A stretch of 64,000 nt of DNA from contig NC_079211.1 of NCBI RefSeq assembly GCF_029633865.1, positions 143,375,252-143,439,251 of the forward strand, written 5' to 3'. This stretch comes from Lampris incognitus (taxonomy: Eukaryota; Chordata; Actinopteri; Lampriformes; Lampridae). Below, piece after piece: positions 11,990-23,292 of the stretch; the first letter of the stretch is position 1, and each line of letters starts with the position of its first letter. Below the pieces are notes generated by a model. The model did not search any database, had not been told where the DNA came from, and was given only the letters and a program-made list of their open reading frames with translations. The translations under genes were made by a program, and so were the position numbers.

Positions 11990-12545
11990 TCAATTCAATT
12001 CAATTCAATGTATTGTCATTAAAAACAATGTGCGGGCACACGTTAAAAACGAAATAAGGGCTGCGGCTTCGCCAAACAGTGCAAGACCGACAGACAAACA
12101 CAGTAGAAGATATACACAGATGGAGAACAAAAGCTCAAAATAAGTTAAAAAAGAGCACGAGTACAAAAATATTTAAAAATACCTACAGACATTCAGTGGG
12201 TAGCCAGGTTCAGGTGGGCAACAGCTTGGTAGTGTGGGCTCTGAGGCTCCTGCAGCGCCTCCCAGAGCGCAGGAGGGGAGAAAAGTCCATGGTTGGGGTG
12301 GGTGGGATCTCGGCTGATGCTGAGACCCCTTCGAAGGCAGCGTTTGTGATAAATGTCTTCTATGGCTGGGAGCTGGGTACCGGCGATATGCTGGGCCGCC
12401 TTGACGACCCGTTGCAGAGCTTTCTGGTGTACTGATGTGCAGTCGCCATGAGATGCAGCTGGTCAGGATGCTCTCTATGGTGCAGTGGTAGAAGTTCTGA
12501 GGTTTAAAGGTTCCTGATGGCTGCAGAAGAGCGCATGACCTACAC
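11990..12545. repeat. Probable interspersed repeat fragment with (CAATT)n start
   Basis: It begins with CAATT repeats (11987-12010). The right part, with GCAGCTGGTCAGGATGCTCT and GGTGCAGTGGTAGAAGTTCT, resembles 3' regions of old fish LINEs such as Rex1. No intact frame is present. Classification is tentative. Confidence 0.4.
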
Positions 12546-12559
12546 TTGTGAATAAACTT

Positions 12560-13380
12560 AAAACTAACATATAACTGGAGCTGCAGTAACCACTGCATCC
12601 AGCGCACCGCCATTAGATATGTTGACCTTGCGCTAACTTGAACCCAAACTATATCCAACATGAATCTGACTGGTAAATATCAGCTCAGAGACATCATATC
12701 AAAAGTTAGTCTGATAACATCTCTCGCTTGCAGAAATCAGGATACCTTAAAGAGAGGGTCACCTCAATGTGATTTCAGATTGCAGACAGGGAACTATGAC
12801 TGTCCTTTGTTCTTCACCAACCAAAACCAAGAGCTAGAGTGTGATGTGCCTATCACCATTCATGTGCTGGTCTAAAAGAAAGTCCTAGATTCCCAGGTCA
12901 TGTTTTTATATAACTTGATAGAGGACCGAGGTTTAGCCATACCTCTGATGCCGTGCTATCAGGGTCAATAATAATATCCCCAGGTCTGTTGCAGTTCAGC
13001 TAGAAACAAATGTCAGCCATACAGTTCTTAATAACAACTTAACAGACCCGGAAGACAGCTAACATGTCTAGCTGATTGGGTTTGAAAGAGAGGTACAACA
13101 GACTATCACAATAGCACAGCAATGATTGAACATACATTTGAAACGATCTAATAATCTGTGGATGCATGAATCACGTTACCTATCATACGTAAGTGTTGAA
13201 CTAATGCTGATGTGTCTCACCTACATGCCCCTCTGAAACGTCAGACTGAAATATCTACAGTATTGGGATACACTTTGTGATAAAAGGCTTTTTTTTACAC
13301 GGGTATGAGAACAATTTTATATGAAATGTCAATGGCAGAGCATAACCCAGCCACTGGGGATGCACAAGCCAGTGCATTAT
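12560..13380. other. No gene seen
   Basis: Balanced-composition intergenic DNA. ORFs are under 75 codons with no recognisable domain. Confidence 0.45.
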
Positions 13381-13381
13381 T

Positions 13382-15005
13382 AGTGCCGGCCCCAAACCCG
13401 AATAAATGGGGAGGGTTGTGTCAGGGAAGGCATCCAGCGTAAAACCTTTGTCGAATGTGCAGATCAAATATGCAAATCATAAATCAGATTTCCATACCGG
13501 ATCGGTTGACGTACTGTTGGCCAGCAGGGTGCCGGTGGAAACTATGCGACTGTTAGGCGAAGGAGCGGGGGAAGGCATGTCCAGATGCAGCAGGAGAGGA
13601 GGAAGGGGAGGAGTGTGGAGATGAGAGTCGGAACTTTGAATGTTGGCTCTATGACTGGTCAAGGGAGAGAGCTGGCTGACATGATGGAGAGAAGGAAGGT
13701 AGATATACTGTGTGCAAGAGACCAGGCGGGGGGGGGGTAAGGCCAGGAGCATCAGCGGTAGGTTCAAACTCTTCTACCATGGTGTGGATGGGAGGAGAAA
13801 TGGGGTAGGGGTAATCCTGAAGGAAGAGTGTGTCAAGAATGTGTTGGAGGTGAAGAGAGTGTCAGACAGAGTGATGAGTATGAATCTGGAAATCGAAGGT
13901 GTGATGATGAATGCTCAGTACATACGCCCCGCAAATTGGGTGCGAGATGGAAGAGAAAGAAAAATTCAGGAGTGAGTTGGATGAAGTGGTGAAGAGTGTA
14001 ACCTAGGAGGAGAGCGTGATGATTGGAGCGGACTTCAATAGGCTTGTTGGTGAAGGGAACGAAGGTGATGGGTAGTTATGGTGTCAAAGGGAGGGATGTG
14101 GAAGGACAGATGGTGGTGGATTTTACAAAAAGGATGGAAATGGCTGTGATGAATACATATTTCAAGAAGAGGGTGATGTATAAGAGTGGAGGAAGGTGCA
14201 CACAGGTGGACAATAGCTTGGATATATGTGTTAGTTTGGATATGTGTGTTCTTGTAGTTTTTTTTTGGATATGTGTTTTTGTCTTTGTGTTACACTGATG
14301 TGGGCTAGGGGAAACAACATTTGTTTCATTTCATGTACTTGCGTACATGAAATGAAATAACAAATAAAGTAGTATTCCTGATTCCCAACAGCAGAATGGT
14401 GAGGATGCAAGGAGTAGAGGTGGCGAAGCTGGATGAGTGCACTTGGGGTCAACTGTTCAACATAATGGGCAGTGTGAATGAGAGGTGAAGAAGAGAGTTT
14501 CAGGCAGGGTGGAGAAGAGTCTTAGGGGTGATTTGTGACAGAAGGGTACCAGCAAGAGTTAAAGGGAAGGTTTACAAGACATAGTAAGACCAGCTATGTT
14601 ATATGGTTTGGAGACAGTGGCACTGATGAAAAGACAGGAGGTGGAGCTGGAGGTGGCAGAGTTGAAGATGGTAAGATTTTCATTGGGAGTGATGAAGAAG
14701 GACAGGATCAGGAACGAGTACATTAGAGGGACAGCTCAAGTTGGACGGTTTGGCTATAAACAAGAGAGGCAAGATTGAGATGGTTTGGACATGTGTGGAG
14801 GAGAGATGCTGGGTATATTGGGAGAAGGATGCTGAATATGAAGCTGCCAGGCAAGAGGAAGACAAAAGATGAGGTTTATGGATGTGGTGAGGGAGGACAT
14901 GCAGGTGGTTGGCGGTACAGAGGAAACGGCAGAGGACACGGAGAGATGGAAATGGATGATCCACTGTGGCGACCCCTAACGGGAACAGCTGAAAGAAGAA
15001 GATGA
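13382..15005 (+). pseudogene. RTE-type LINE, internally deleted copy
   Basis: The left end has 5' leader sequence (GGGTTGTGTCAGGGAAGGC). An endonuclease region follows: the translation around 13620-14200 gives pieces equivalent to a TLNVGSMTGQGRELADMMER start, NGVGVILKEECVKNVLEVKR and MVVDFTKRMEMAVMNTYFKK. The reverse transcriptase core is missing. After unrelated sequence at about 14220-14380, the frame resumes near the end (WFGHVWRRDAGYIGRRMLNM, then VYGCGEGGHAG out of frame). It closes with TGGCGACCCCTAACGGGAAC and an AAGAAGAAG-type tail. Several frameshifts make it inactive. Confidence 0.8.
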
Positions 15006-15374
15006 AGACGAAGAACAAGTAAGCATTGATGTCTTAGGTTATTACAATGTATGCTCATTTAATACTGTAATGAATAAATTTGAAAACACTTTCTCACAAA
15101 AATTTCTGAATACAAATCCAATTTGTGGTTACAGCGAATAGAAAAAACGTATCATGGAAATCTTTCACATACCGAAAGCAATTTTGCAGACAGTAAACTT
15201 GGTTGTCAAACTTCACATGCCTTTAGATCAGATCAGGGCAACCATGTGCCATGGAGGGCCAAGAGTTTGCAGGTTTTCCTTCCAACCAATTACAACACCA
15301 GGTGATTTCACTGATTGGTCTGTCCTCTTTGGCTGAAGGTGTGCTAATCGGTAAAACCCCGTGGTGTGGTAATT

Positions 15375-15753
15375 CCATCCATCCATTATCCGAACCGCTT
15401 ATCCTGCTCTCAGGGTCATGGCGATGCTGAAGCCTATCCCAGCAGTCATTGGGTGGCAGGCGGGGAGACACCCTGGACAGGCTGCCAGGCCATCACACAG
15501 GGCCAACACACACACACACACACACATTCACCTAGGGGCAATTTAGTATGTCCAGTTCACCTCACCTACATGTCTTTGGACTGTGGGAAGAAACAGGAGC
15601 ACCTGGAGGAATCCCACGCAGACACGGGGAGAACATGCAAACTCCACACAGAGGACGGCACCCCCCCCCAAAGGTTGGACGATCCCGGGGCTCGAACCCA
15701 GAACCTTCTTGCTGTGAGGCGACCGCGCTAACCACTGCACCACAGTGCCGCCC
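15375..15753 (-). mobile_element. SINE family A, full-length copy with target duplication
   Basis: Flanked by the 12-bp direct repeat GGTGTGGTAATT (15363-15374 and 15754-15765). The tRNA-like head is at the right end on the minus strand, with a B-box-like GGTTCGAGCCC near 15690. The internal (CA)n tract is at 15506-15528. It is collinear with the copy at 4188-4550. Confidence 0.9.
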
Positions 15754-15769
15754 GGTGTGGTAATTAATT

Positions 15770-17055
15770 GAAAGAAAACCTGCATACTCTTGACCCCCTA
15801 CTGCACAGTAACCCAGACCTGCTTTAAATGGTGTTTGTAATGTTTCTTGAAATAGTGAGCTCATTAAGAATTGTCCATTGACAGTTGCCACATAACCCAA
15901 AATGATATCCGATGAATCATCTTGAAATTTGACCGGTGAGATGATGTGCCATCCTGACATAAGAACAGTAAGACCCCTACAATTCTTTGTGTCTTACAAT
16001 GCCTTCTGAAATCATAAATACTACCATTGAAGACATTTTTTAAACATATTGTTATTTAGCTCTAGATCGTTTGTTAAAGCAAAGTGTTTGGGTGGTGATG
16101 TTTGGCTGAAGAAAATACACGGTACATTAGAGAATGACAAGACTGCACAAAACAAGGGCAAATAGCATGTATATCAAAGTATTTGCCTTTCCAATAACAA
16201 AAAGATCATACTTGAAAATACAGATTGTAAGATTCTACAAACTAGCTATTATACAATTTTAGAGACAGAGAGGCAGTCCAACTGTGAGAAGTTCGACAAA
16301 GCTTTAATCACTTTGCAAACAGCCACAGACACCTGAAAATGTCTCTCCTCAACGCCTGAGTTGCCATGGCTGCAGAACAGTAAGTATCTCTGATGTTTTT
16401 CCTCTCCCACTGCTTTTAGACTACAAGACAGGAGATGCTAATAAAGCTTAAATGCAGCCTTTGCTGCCGCCTTGTTCTTGTCGCTCCTTAAAAATGATAA
16501 ATTATTTTGCAATGTATGAAAGCCATTATGTTGAATATGTAAACGCTAGAAGAGAACAACGGTGTGGCTCTGTAAGTGGAAGCTGGAGAAAGGTGACCTT
16601 GAGGTTTTTGATGCAAGAGAGATGCACAATGAATATTGCAACATGGGCCCTTAATAAGCCTTTTTATGGCGCTTCATAAACTTTTCATGAAACATGGCCT
16701 GCAATGTATGTTATCGTTCAATTCCCACAACTTCTTTCGGAAACAGTATGCTTTGCTAAGTTTGAGGGATCCTCTTTCCTACTTTGTACTGTGAATGACA
16801 TAATACTCCATTCATCTCTAGTTTTAACCAGGCAGTTAGAAGGTGAGAACATCCTGTGTCCACCAACACCCAGGCATTTATGATGCTCTCCATTAGACAT
16901 AACCTTGTATTTATGTCAAGGTCCTGTGTTCATTTTTGCCCTATACCTCTGCTAAGCTCTCTGGTTTTTGTTTTATGGCTCCGCGTCACATTGTCATACA
17001 GATGTTTTGGTGGACATGTAAGACAACCCAAAAAGTAAACTTGACAAAAACGGTG
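15770..17055. other. No gene seen
   Basis: A/T-leaning intergenic DNA without recognised repeats. Frames of 60-75 codons show no domain. Confidence 0.45.
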
Positions 17056-17103
17056 TTTCAAATCATTGATTCATTCATCTTCAGCCGCTTCTCCAGTGTC
17101 GGG

Positions 17104-18489
17104 TCACAGTGGCAACAAGCTAAGTAGGGCACTCCAGACATCCCTCTCCCCAGCAATGCCCTCCAGCTCCTCCTGGGGGATCCAAAGGCATTCCCAGGCC
17201 AGACTGGACATGTAGTCCCTCCAGCGAGTTCTGGGTCTACCCCGGGGTCTCCTCTCAGTTGGCTGTGCCCGGTAAACCTCCAAAGGAAGGCGCCAAGGAG
17301 GCATCCTAATCAGATGCCCGAACCACCTCAATTGGCTCCATTCCACGCGAAGCAGCAGCGACTCTACTCCGAGCTCCCTCTGGATGGCCAAGCTCCTCAC
17401 CGTATCTCTATGGGTGAGCCCAGACACCCTACAGAGGAAGCTCATTTCAGCCGCCTGTATCCGCAATCTCACCCTTTCAGTCACTACACAAAGTGCGTGA
17501 CCATAGGTGAGGGTTGGAACGAAGATTGACTGGTAAATTGAGAGCTTTGCCTTCTGGCTCAGCTCCCTCTTCACCACAATGGTCTGGTACAGCGTCCGCA
17601 TTACTGCTGATGCTGCACGAATCCACCTGTCAATCTCCCGCTCCATCTTACCCTCACTCGTGAACAAGACCCCGAGATACTTGAACTCCTTCACTTGTGG
17701 CAACAACTCATCCCCAACCTGGAGGAAGCAATCCACCATTTTCTGGTAGAGAACCATGGCCTCAGACTTGAAGGTGCTGACTCTCATCCTGGCCATTTCA
17801 TACTCAGCTGCAAACCGTCCCAGTGCGCACTGGAGGTCACGTTCTGATGAAGCCAACAAAGCCAGATCATCTGCGAAGAGCAGAGATGCAATTCTGAGGT
17901 TCCCAAAATAGACACACTCCTCACCTTGGCTGCGCCTTGAGATCCTGTCCATTAATTTCACAAACAGAATCAGAGACAAGGGACAACCTTGGCGAAGTCC
18001 GACACCCACCAAAAACGTGTTTGACTTTGTGCCAAGAATGCGGACACAATTCTCATTTTGGTTATACAAGGACCGGATGGCTTGTAGCAACTGCCCCAGT
18101 ACCCCATATTCCCGCAGTACCCTCCACAGAGTGCCCCGGGGCACACGGTCATAAGCCTTCTCCAAGTCCACAAAATACATGTAGACTGGCTGGTCAAACT
18201 CCCATGCCCCCCTCAGCACTTCTGCAAGGGTAAAGAGCTGGTCCGTTGTTCCACAGCCAGGATGGAATCCGCATTGTTCCTCCTGGATCCGAGGTTCGAC
18301 AATCTGTCGGAGCCTCCTTTCCAGCACCCTAGAGTAGACTTTCCCAGTGAGGCTGAGTAATGTAATGCCCCGAGAATTGGACCACACACTCCCATCCCCC
18401 TTTTTAAATATGGGAACCACCACCCCAGCCTGCCATCCACAGGTACTATCCCCGGCCTCCACGCAACACCGAAGAAGCGTGTCAGCCAA
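17104..18489 (-). CDS. Rex3-like reverse transcriptase, C-terminal 461 codons open
   Basis: It encodes the reverse transcriptase and tail of a non-LTR retrotransposon, which copies element RNA at a nicked target site. Residues 105-115 read YFVDLEKAYDR (first catalytic Asp at 108). Residues 165-172 are LRQGCPLS. Residues 205-208 are FADD, the catalytic pair. Near the end comes a LRWFGHLIRMPP ... RRPRGRPRTRWRDYMS stretch typical of the family. The annotated start is only the first Met: the coding sequence continues upstream in another frame (18490-18944, with RYQEARRTASSVVAEAKTR and WKEHCEELLNP), so one frameshift near 18470-18490 breaks it. The open C-terminus suggests a fairly young copy, but it cannot be autonomous. 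Confidence 0.8.
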   Translation of the reverse strand: MADTLLRCCVEAGDSTCGWQAGVVVPIFKKGDGSVWSNSRGITLLSLTGKVYSRVLERRLRQIVEPRIQEEQCGFHPGCGTTDQLFTLAEVLRGAWEFDQPVYMYFVDLEKAYDRVPRGTLWRVLREYGVLGQLLQAIRSLYNQNENCVRILGTKSNTFLVGVGLRQGCPLSLILFVKLMDRISRRSQGEECVYFGNLRIASLLFADDLALLASSERDLQCALGRFAAEYEMARMRVSTFKSEAMVLYQKMVDCFLQVGDELLPQVKEFKYLGVLFTSEGKMEREIDRWIRAASAVMRTLYQTIVVKRELSQKAKLSIYQSIFVPTLTYGHALCVVTERVRLRIQAAEMSFLCRVSGLTHRDTVRSLAIQRELGVESLLLRVEWSQLRWFGHLIRMPPWRLPLEVYRAQPTERRPRGRPRTRWRDYMSSLAWECLWIPQEELEGIAGERDVWSALLSLLPL

Positions 18490-18944
18490 GACAGCCCAAC
18501 AATGTCCAGAGCCTTCAGCATCTCAGGGCGAATCTCATCCACACCCAGCGCCTTGCCACCGAGGAGCTTCTTAACAACCTCAAAGACCGCTGCCAGGGAT
18601 ATGGGTGGGGCTTCCCCTGAGTCTTCAGACTCTACCTCCTCCACCAAGGACATGTTAGCTGGGTTCAGGAGCTCCTCACAGTGTTCTTTCCACCGCTCAA
18701 AAACATCCCCAGTCCGAGTCAACAATTCCCCTCCCTGGCTAAACACAGCCTGAGTCAAGCCCCACTCCCCCTTCCTGAGTCCCCGGATGGTTTGCCAGAA
18801 CTTTCTTGAGGCCAACTGAAAGTTCTCCTCCATAGCCTTGCCAAACTCCTCCCACACTCGAGTTTTCGCTTCCGCGACCACCGAAGATGCAGTCCTTCTG
18901 GCCTCCTGATATCTGTCTGCTGCTTCAGGAGACCCCAGGGCCAA
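18490..18944 (-). pseudogene. Upstream part of the Rex3-like ORF, frameshifted
   Basis: The frame gives the linker before the RT: SPEAADRYQEARRTASSVVA, KFWQTIRGLRKGEWGLTQAV and GGKALGVDEIRPEMLKALDI. The last corresponds to the conserved entry into the RT domain. It is out of frame with the longer ORF at 17104-18489. Confidence 0.75.
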
Positions 18945-19029
18945 ACAAGCCCTTCTTCAGCCTGACAGCTTCCCCTCAGCACCAGTGTCCACCAGCGGGT
19001 TCTTACTATTGACTATTTTTTTCACTAGA

Positions 19030-21695
19030 TAAAAATGTATACTAACCTGTCAGTGTCTTCTTCAGTTCATCTCTGAACTTCTTCATTGATGTTGCATTTC
19101 CCCCATTGCTAACATCCAGATCCACCCAGCTCATGCCAAAATGTGGATCCAGCATGATAGCCTAAAAGTACACACTGTGGTTAAAAGGTTCCTCTCTTCC
19201 GCTGGCTTGGGCCATGTTCACTTTGTAAAGATCCCAGAGAATCTTTTCACCAGAGACTGCCGGAGGGCCTTGACTAATGGTTGGCAATGCATTCGGGTCT
19301 CCTCCATCTTGAGGAGGTGTGTATTCACGTCCAGGACAGTTGGAACCATCATGCTAATGGTAACTGATTTCTCTCCATCTGTCAGGTCTGTTGCCTCGGA
19401 CAATGGTGCAAGAACTGCACTCAGTTCCTTCAATTGGTTCTACCCATGAGCACTAAACACCACATCCTCATAGTCCTTGCTACACATTTCATTCAGAGCT
19501 TTGTGGTCCATCGCTGTGAGGGCCTGTACTTATTTGAAAGTGCTGTCCCAGCCAGTGGTGTTTGCTGCTAGAACAGTCTTATTAGTGTCAAACATAGCCT
19601 CAAACTTGTCTCTGAATTGTGAGCTGTTATGTAACAGAGGTGTGAACTGTGATGTTTTGGCAATAGCGTGGGAGATAGCCCTAAACTCCTTCATGCCATC
19701 ATTCACAACTAACTGCAGAGAGGGCAAAGCAGGAAAGATGTTCACCTGATGATCAGGGTAATTGTGTCTTCCACTGAATTAATTTCCTCCCACAATTGCT
19801 CGTCATCTAGATTCTCCTCTTCACTCTCACTGTCATCAGACTGCGGTCGTGGCATGTGGACTTTGAAAGCGCATTTCATATTGGCAGCTTTGTGATGATA
19901 TAGCTTATCTTCTGATGGATACCACATTCCTCTGTGATCTCCTCAAAAGCAGAAGAAATTTGCTTCCCACTATGTCTGCCTGTAAAATGCCTACAGTCCA
20001 GAAAGTAGGATTCGAGTGCATAGGAATCCTTTGATTTGTAGCACACATGGGCAGTCACTCCAAGGAAGGAGCATAGCCTGCAATCGGACCAGAGATCTGT
20101 TTTTAATTATATAGACGACTGGGTCTCCAGCTTCTCCAAAACAGTTTCCTTGACCTTCCTTACCAACACTGGTATCCGTTTCTCAGAAATTGTTCTTCTA
20201 GAAATTGTGTGTACTTACTATCCATAATCTCAAGAAAGTGATTAAAATGTCAATTTTCCACAAGTGACAGAGGCAGACAACACCCAATTATCAAATCCTG
20301 GATAATGGCTTAACTGATGGCTTGTTGCCTTGGTGAATGTAGGCTGTAGACCGGCACTTTCTGGGTAAAGGATGCTATAGCTGGCTGTGTGACATCTGTC
20401 TGTTGCCCTACCTTGTACTCCCAAGAACCTAAAATTCAGGGAGGAGGAATCGATAAGACATCTGGTCATGTGAACATCAATCACATCAAAAGAGCAATCT
20501 TAAAAATAACGGTGTAAGACGTAGAGAAACCGAAAGTATCAAAACTTAATAAATTCATGTAAAATCTGTATTAGAACACAAATGTGTGGATTAACACAAT
20601 ACATACACAGCAAGGGCATTATGGAAACCAAGTTTTTCAAATAGTTACACAAGGATATGATTTATATGGTATGATATGGCCAAACCAGTTTCTTACAATA
20701 ACACTGAAATAGCAATCATATTTAAGGTGATTAAACCTCCACGGAAAGGGGGTAGATGTGTATTTTTCTTTTAATTATCTAACACCCAGTGTGCCAGTGT
20801 GGGAAAGATTGCGCAATTGAGCGAGCCATAGAGAGAGGAGCTCACGACACTCAAACACACACAAGTACTAGGGTTTGACTAGGTAAACAGTATAAACAGG
20901 CGGTGTGCAGCATTTATGTTGGGACTAATATGCAACCGACATTAGCTAACGTTGATGTAGCTTTATATACATTAGCTACATAGCTTTATGTGGCCTGTCT
21001 CGTCATTGTTTATCACAAGCAAAAACGTAACTTCGGAACAACAATTTGTCACCACGTGCCCTGTCCCCGCAATCTCTCCCAAAAGTTAACACTGCATTAG
21101 CTACATCCATCAATCATCCATGTTAACTAGATTAGGTAGCCTGCACACCTAGCTAGGTGGCATATAGCTGGCAAGCAACTGAAACTAGCACCCTGAAACA
21201 TACATAAGTAGCTAATATGTATAGCTAATATTCGCTAAATCTCTTAGGGTGAGGGGTGAAGAGATTTCTGAGGTGTTTTGGTACAGAGGCAGATTGCTAA
21301 TGTTAGCTAGCTAGCTTTGCTAGCGTCATTTACACTTAGCTTACCTTTCTAAGTGCCGATGAAAATGTGGCGTGGTCCCAGCCGTCTCAGTAAGCGCTGC
21401 GTCGCAGAATTCACATACTGCTGTGTGTTTTCTTTTGGGCGCCATTTTGCAGATCAACCCTTTGTGGTTGAGGCGCCCAGATGTCATAACAGAACATTTT
21501 GCTGACATCTCCTCCCTGACAGCCGCATCTTGTTGTGGTCTCGACCGGTCCCGAAATAAAATCCCGAATCCTCTTTTGTCTGAGACCGAAAGAAGAGCGA
21601 GTAAAAATGCAGTCGATTCCGAGACGAGACCGAGACTTTCCAAAAGCATGGTCTCGAGACCCAAGACCGATCTCGAGCACTATAACACTTGCCCC
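19030..21695 (-). pseudogene. Decayed hAT transposon with BED finger
   Basis: Pieces in order on the minus strand: a BED-type zinc finger (21341-21450; MAPKRKHTAVCEFCDAALTE then HFHRHLE) that ends at a GTAAGC splice donor near 21345; a central transposase segment (19876-20160; KTDLWSD, SFLGVTAHVCYKSKDSYALE, CRHFTGRHSGKQISSAFEEI, ECGI); ANMKCAFKVHMP with an acidic run (19742-19927); then LPSLQLVVNDGMKEF (19530-19745); and a C-terminal part (19218-19433). This order matches hAT transposases of the ZBED kind. Stops and frame changes interrupt it. The minus-strand start near 21695 (AGTGTTATAGTGC) resembles a hAT terminal repeat. No matching left terminus was identified. Confidence 0.75.
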
Positions 21696-22084
21696 AGGCA
21701 CGACACGCTCACGTTGAGCTCGAGACCCCACGAGGTCTGTCGCGTGGGAATCGGTATCATCAGGGAATTGCAGAACATAACCATGAGGGCGAGAAGACAT
21801 AACAGTGACGGGGCTGCGGGGGAGAAGGTGCACCATGAGGAGGCTGGCTGGCTGCGTTGAGCTGGCGTGTGATCCACGTCTGGAGTGAGAAATGGGTTCG
21901 GAGACTCGCGTTTACTTGGAGCACGAGACGGAGCATCATGGACGTGAGTATTAGCAGCTCTCAGTGTTGAGACATGGGTCGTGTACAGACCGGACTGTAG
22001 GTGGCTCTGTGTGGCCACCCTGTCTCGCGTTGAAAGGGTGGATCCTCCTCGTGTGCCAACCTCCTTTCCTTGCATACTTTATCT

Positions 22085-22649
22085 CAGTGTTTCTCAACCG
22101 GGGGTCCGCGGACCCCTAGTGGTCCGTGGTGTAATTGCAAGGGGTCCGTGAAAATAAAATATCTTTAAAAAAAAGATCCTATGACATTTATAGAAATAGG
22201 ATTATTTTACTCAAATGTGACTGAGACCTTTATCTACCTAAACTATAAAGGGTATCAGGACTTTTTTCTCTAATTACATCTGTTTCACGAGTGTAATTTA
22301 TTGTATTTTAGTAAGAGATCTCGCTCCCGTTTGCATTGTTAAAAGTTACTGCATAAAAACTCTGTTGTTACATATATCTGAAAGTTACTGAATACATATT
22401 CTGTTTTGTTACATATATCTGAAAGTTACTGCATAAGAATTCTGTTTTGTTAACTATATCTAAGTTACAACTGAAAGCTCTTATTTTTGCCCCAAAGAGT
22501 GAATAAATGCTATAATGCAATTTAAAATGCAGTTTCTACTGTTTCTATCAAATTGCAACCCCCCTCCCCCAAGATCAGGTGGAGGGGTCCTCAGGGTAGA
22601 TCAAAAATACGCAGGGGGTCCAGGACCCCAAAAAGGTTGAGAACCACTG
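22085..22649. mobile_element. Non-autonomous hAT element (MITE-like), copy 1
   Basis: It begins CAGTGTTTCTCAACC and ends GGTTGAGAACCACTG, hAT-like inverted ends. It is flanked by the 8-bp direct repeat CTTTATCT (22077-22084 and 22650-22657), as expected for hAT transposition. It has no coding capacity. The interior has about three units of a 41-bp repeat (GAAAGTTACTG ... TTACATATATCT) near 22337-22455. A longer sister copy is at 41578-42377. Confidence 0.92.
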
Positions 22650-22729
22650 CTTTATCTTACGCCTTCACATAATCACGTGTGTGTTGAGCAGAGTCAAATG
22701 GCATTGGGGTATTACAGCTGTGGCCTTCC

Positions 22730-22930
22730 TCACCTCATGACTGCTGCCTCCAACGCCTCAGCCTTTGCCACAGCAATTTCCTTTTCTACGGCCTGCATCT
22801 CCGCTGCAGCCTCCAGCTGAGCTTTCTCCATTCTTATTCCGATCTCCATCTCAGCATACATCAAGCGTACCTTGGCAGCTTCAGCTTTAGCCCTGGCTGC
22901 AGCGCCAGCGGATGATGCACCAGAGCGCAT
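22730..22930 (-). pseudogene. Alanine/glutamate-rich coiled-coil exon fragment
   Basis: The frame reads AAARAKAEAAKVRLMYAEME then KAQLEAAAEMQAVEKEIAVA, a strongly helical coiled-coil. Similar segments occur at the N-termini of multi-copy retroelement proteins in fish. It ends at a possible splice donor (ATGAG then GTGAGG) and has no stop just upstream, so it may be an exon of a transposon-linked gene. Function unknown. Confidence 0.4.
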
Positions 22931-22989
22931 TGACTCAGAGGCATAAGACCTAGTTTTTCCACTGTAGCACTAAATAACATGAAAGCTAG

Positions 22990-23199
22990 TGTAATGTCCG
23001 TAGACGCCTTGTCTTACTGACATAAGAATAATTCAAGAACGAGCCGACTTCGTAGGTTCTTAACTGTGTAGCTTTTACTAGCGTTCATCCGAGTTACAAC
23101 CTTCATAACATGCGCGTCTCACTTCCTGTATACGTCACACGCACTGCACGTACACCCGTGAGTAGGTCAAGTTAAACACGTGACCTTTCATTCATTACA
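22990..23199 (-). repeat. 3' LTR of the gypsy element
   Basis: 210 bp, starting TGTAATG and ending CATTACA, so the 7-bp ends are mutually inverted. By eye it is identical to 27173-27382. In minus-strand sense it lies downstream of the integrase frame and of the polypurine tract. Confidence 0.95.
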
Positions 23200-23212
23200 T
23201 CTCCCCCGCTAA
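23200..23212 (-). other. Polypurine tract of the gypsy element
   Basis: On the minus strand AGCGGGGGAGA directly precedes the 3' LTR, the normal place of the plus-strand primer. Confidence 0.75.
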
Positions 23213-23292
23213 GATGATTTTCTAACCTGTATATCACCCCCCTTTTCACAAAAAAAATAACAAATTCCCCACAGTACACAAGTCCATACGCC

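Larger units (their letters stand above)
17060..19005 (-). mobile_element. Rex3-like (RTE clade) LINE, 5'-truncated
   Basis: A minus-strand element. It starts mid-ORF near 19005 and runs through the reverse transcriptase to a 3' end with ATGA/GATG short repeats (17066-17090), the tail type described for fish Rex3. The endonuclease is absent. Between its end and the beginning of a decayed hAT at about 19030 there is little space, so it may have inserted next to or into that element. The clade name is from recognition of the C-terminal motif set, not from a search. Confidence 0.8.
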
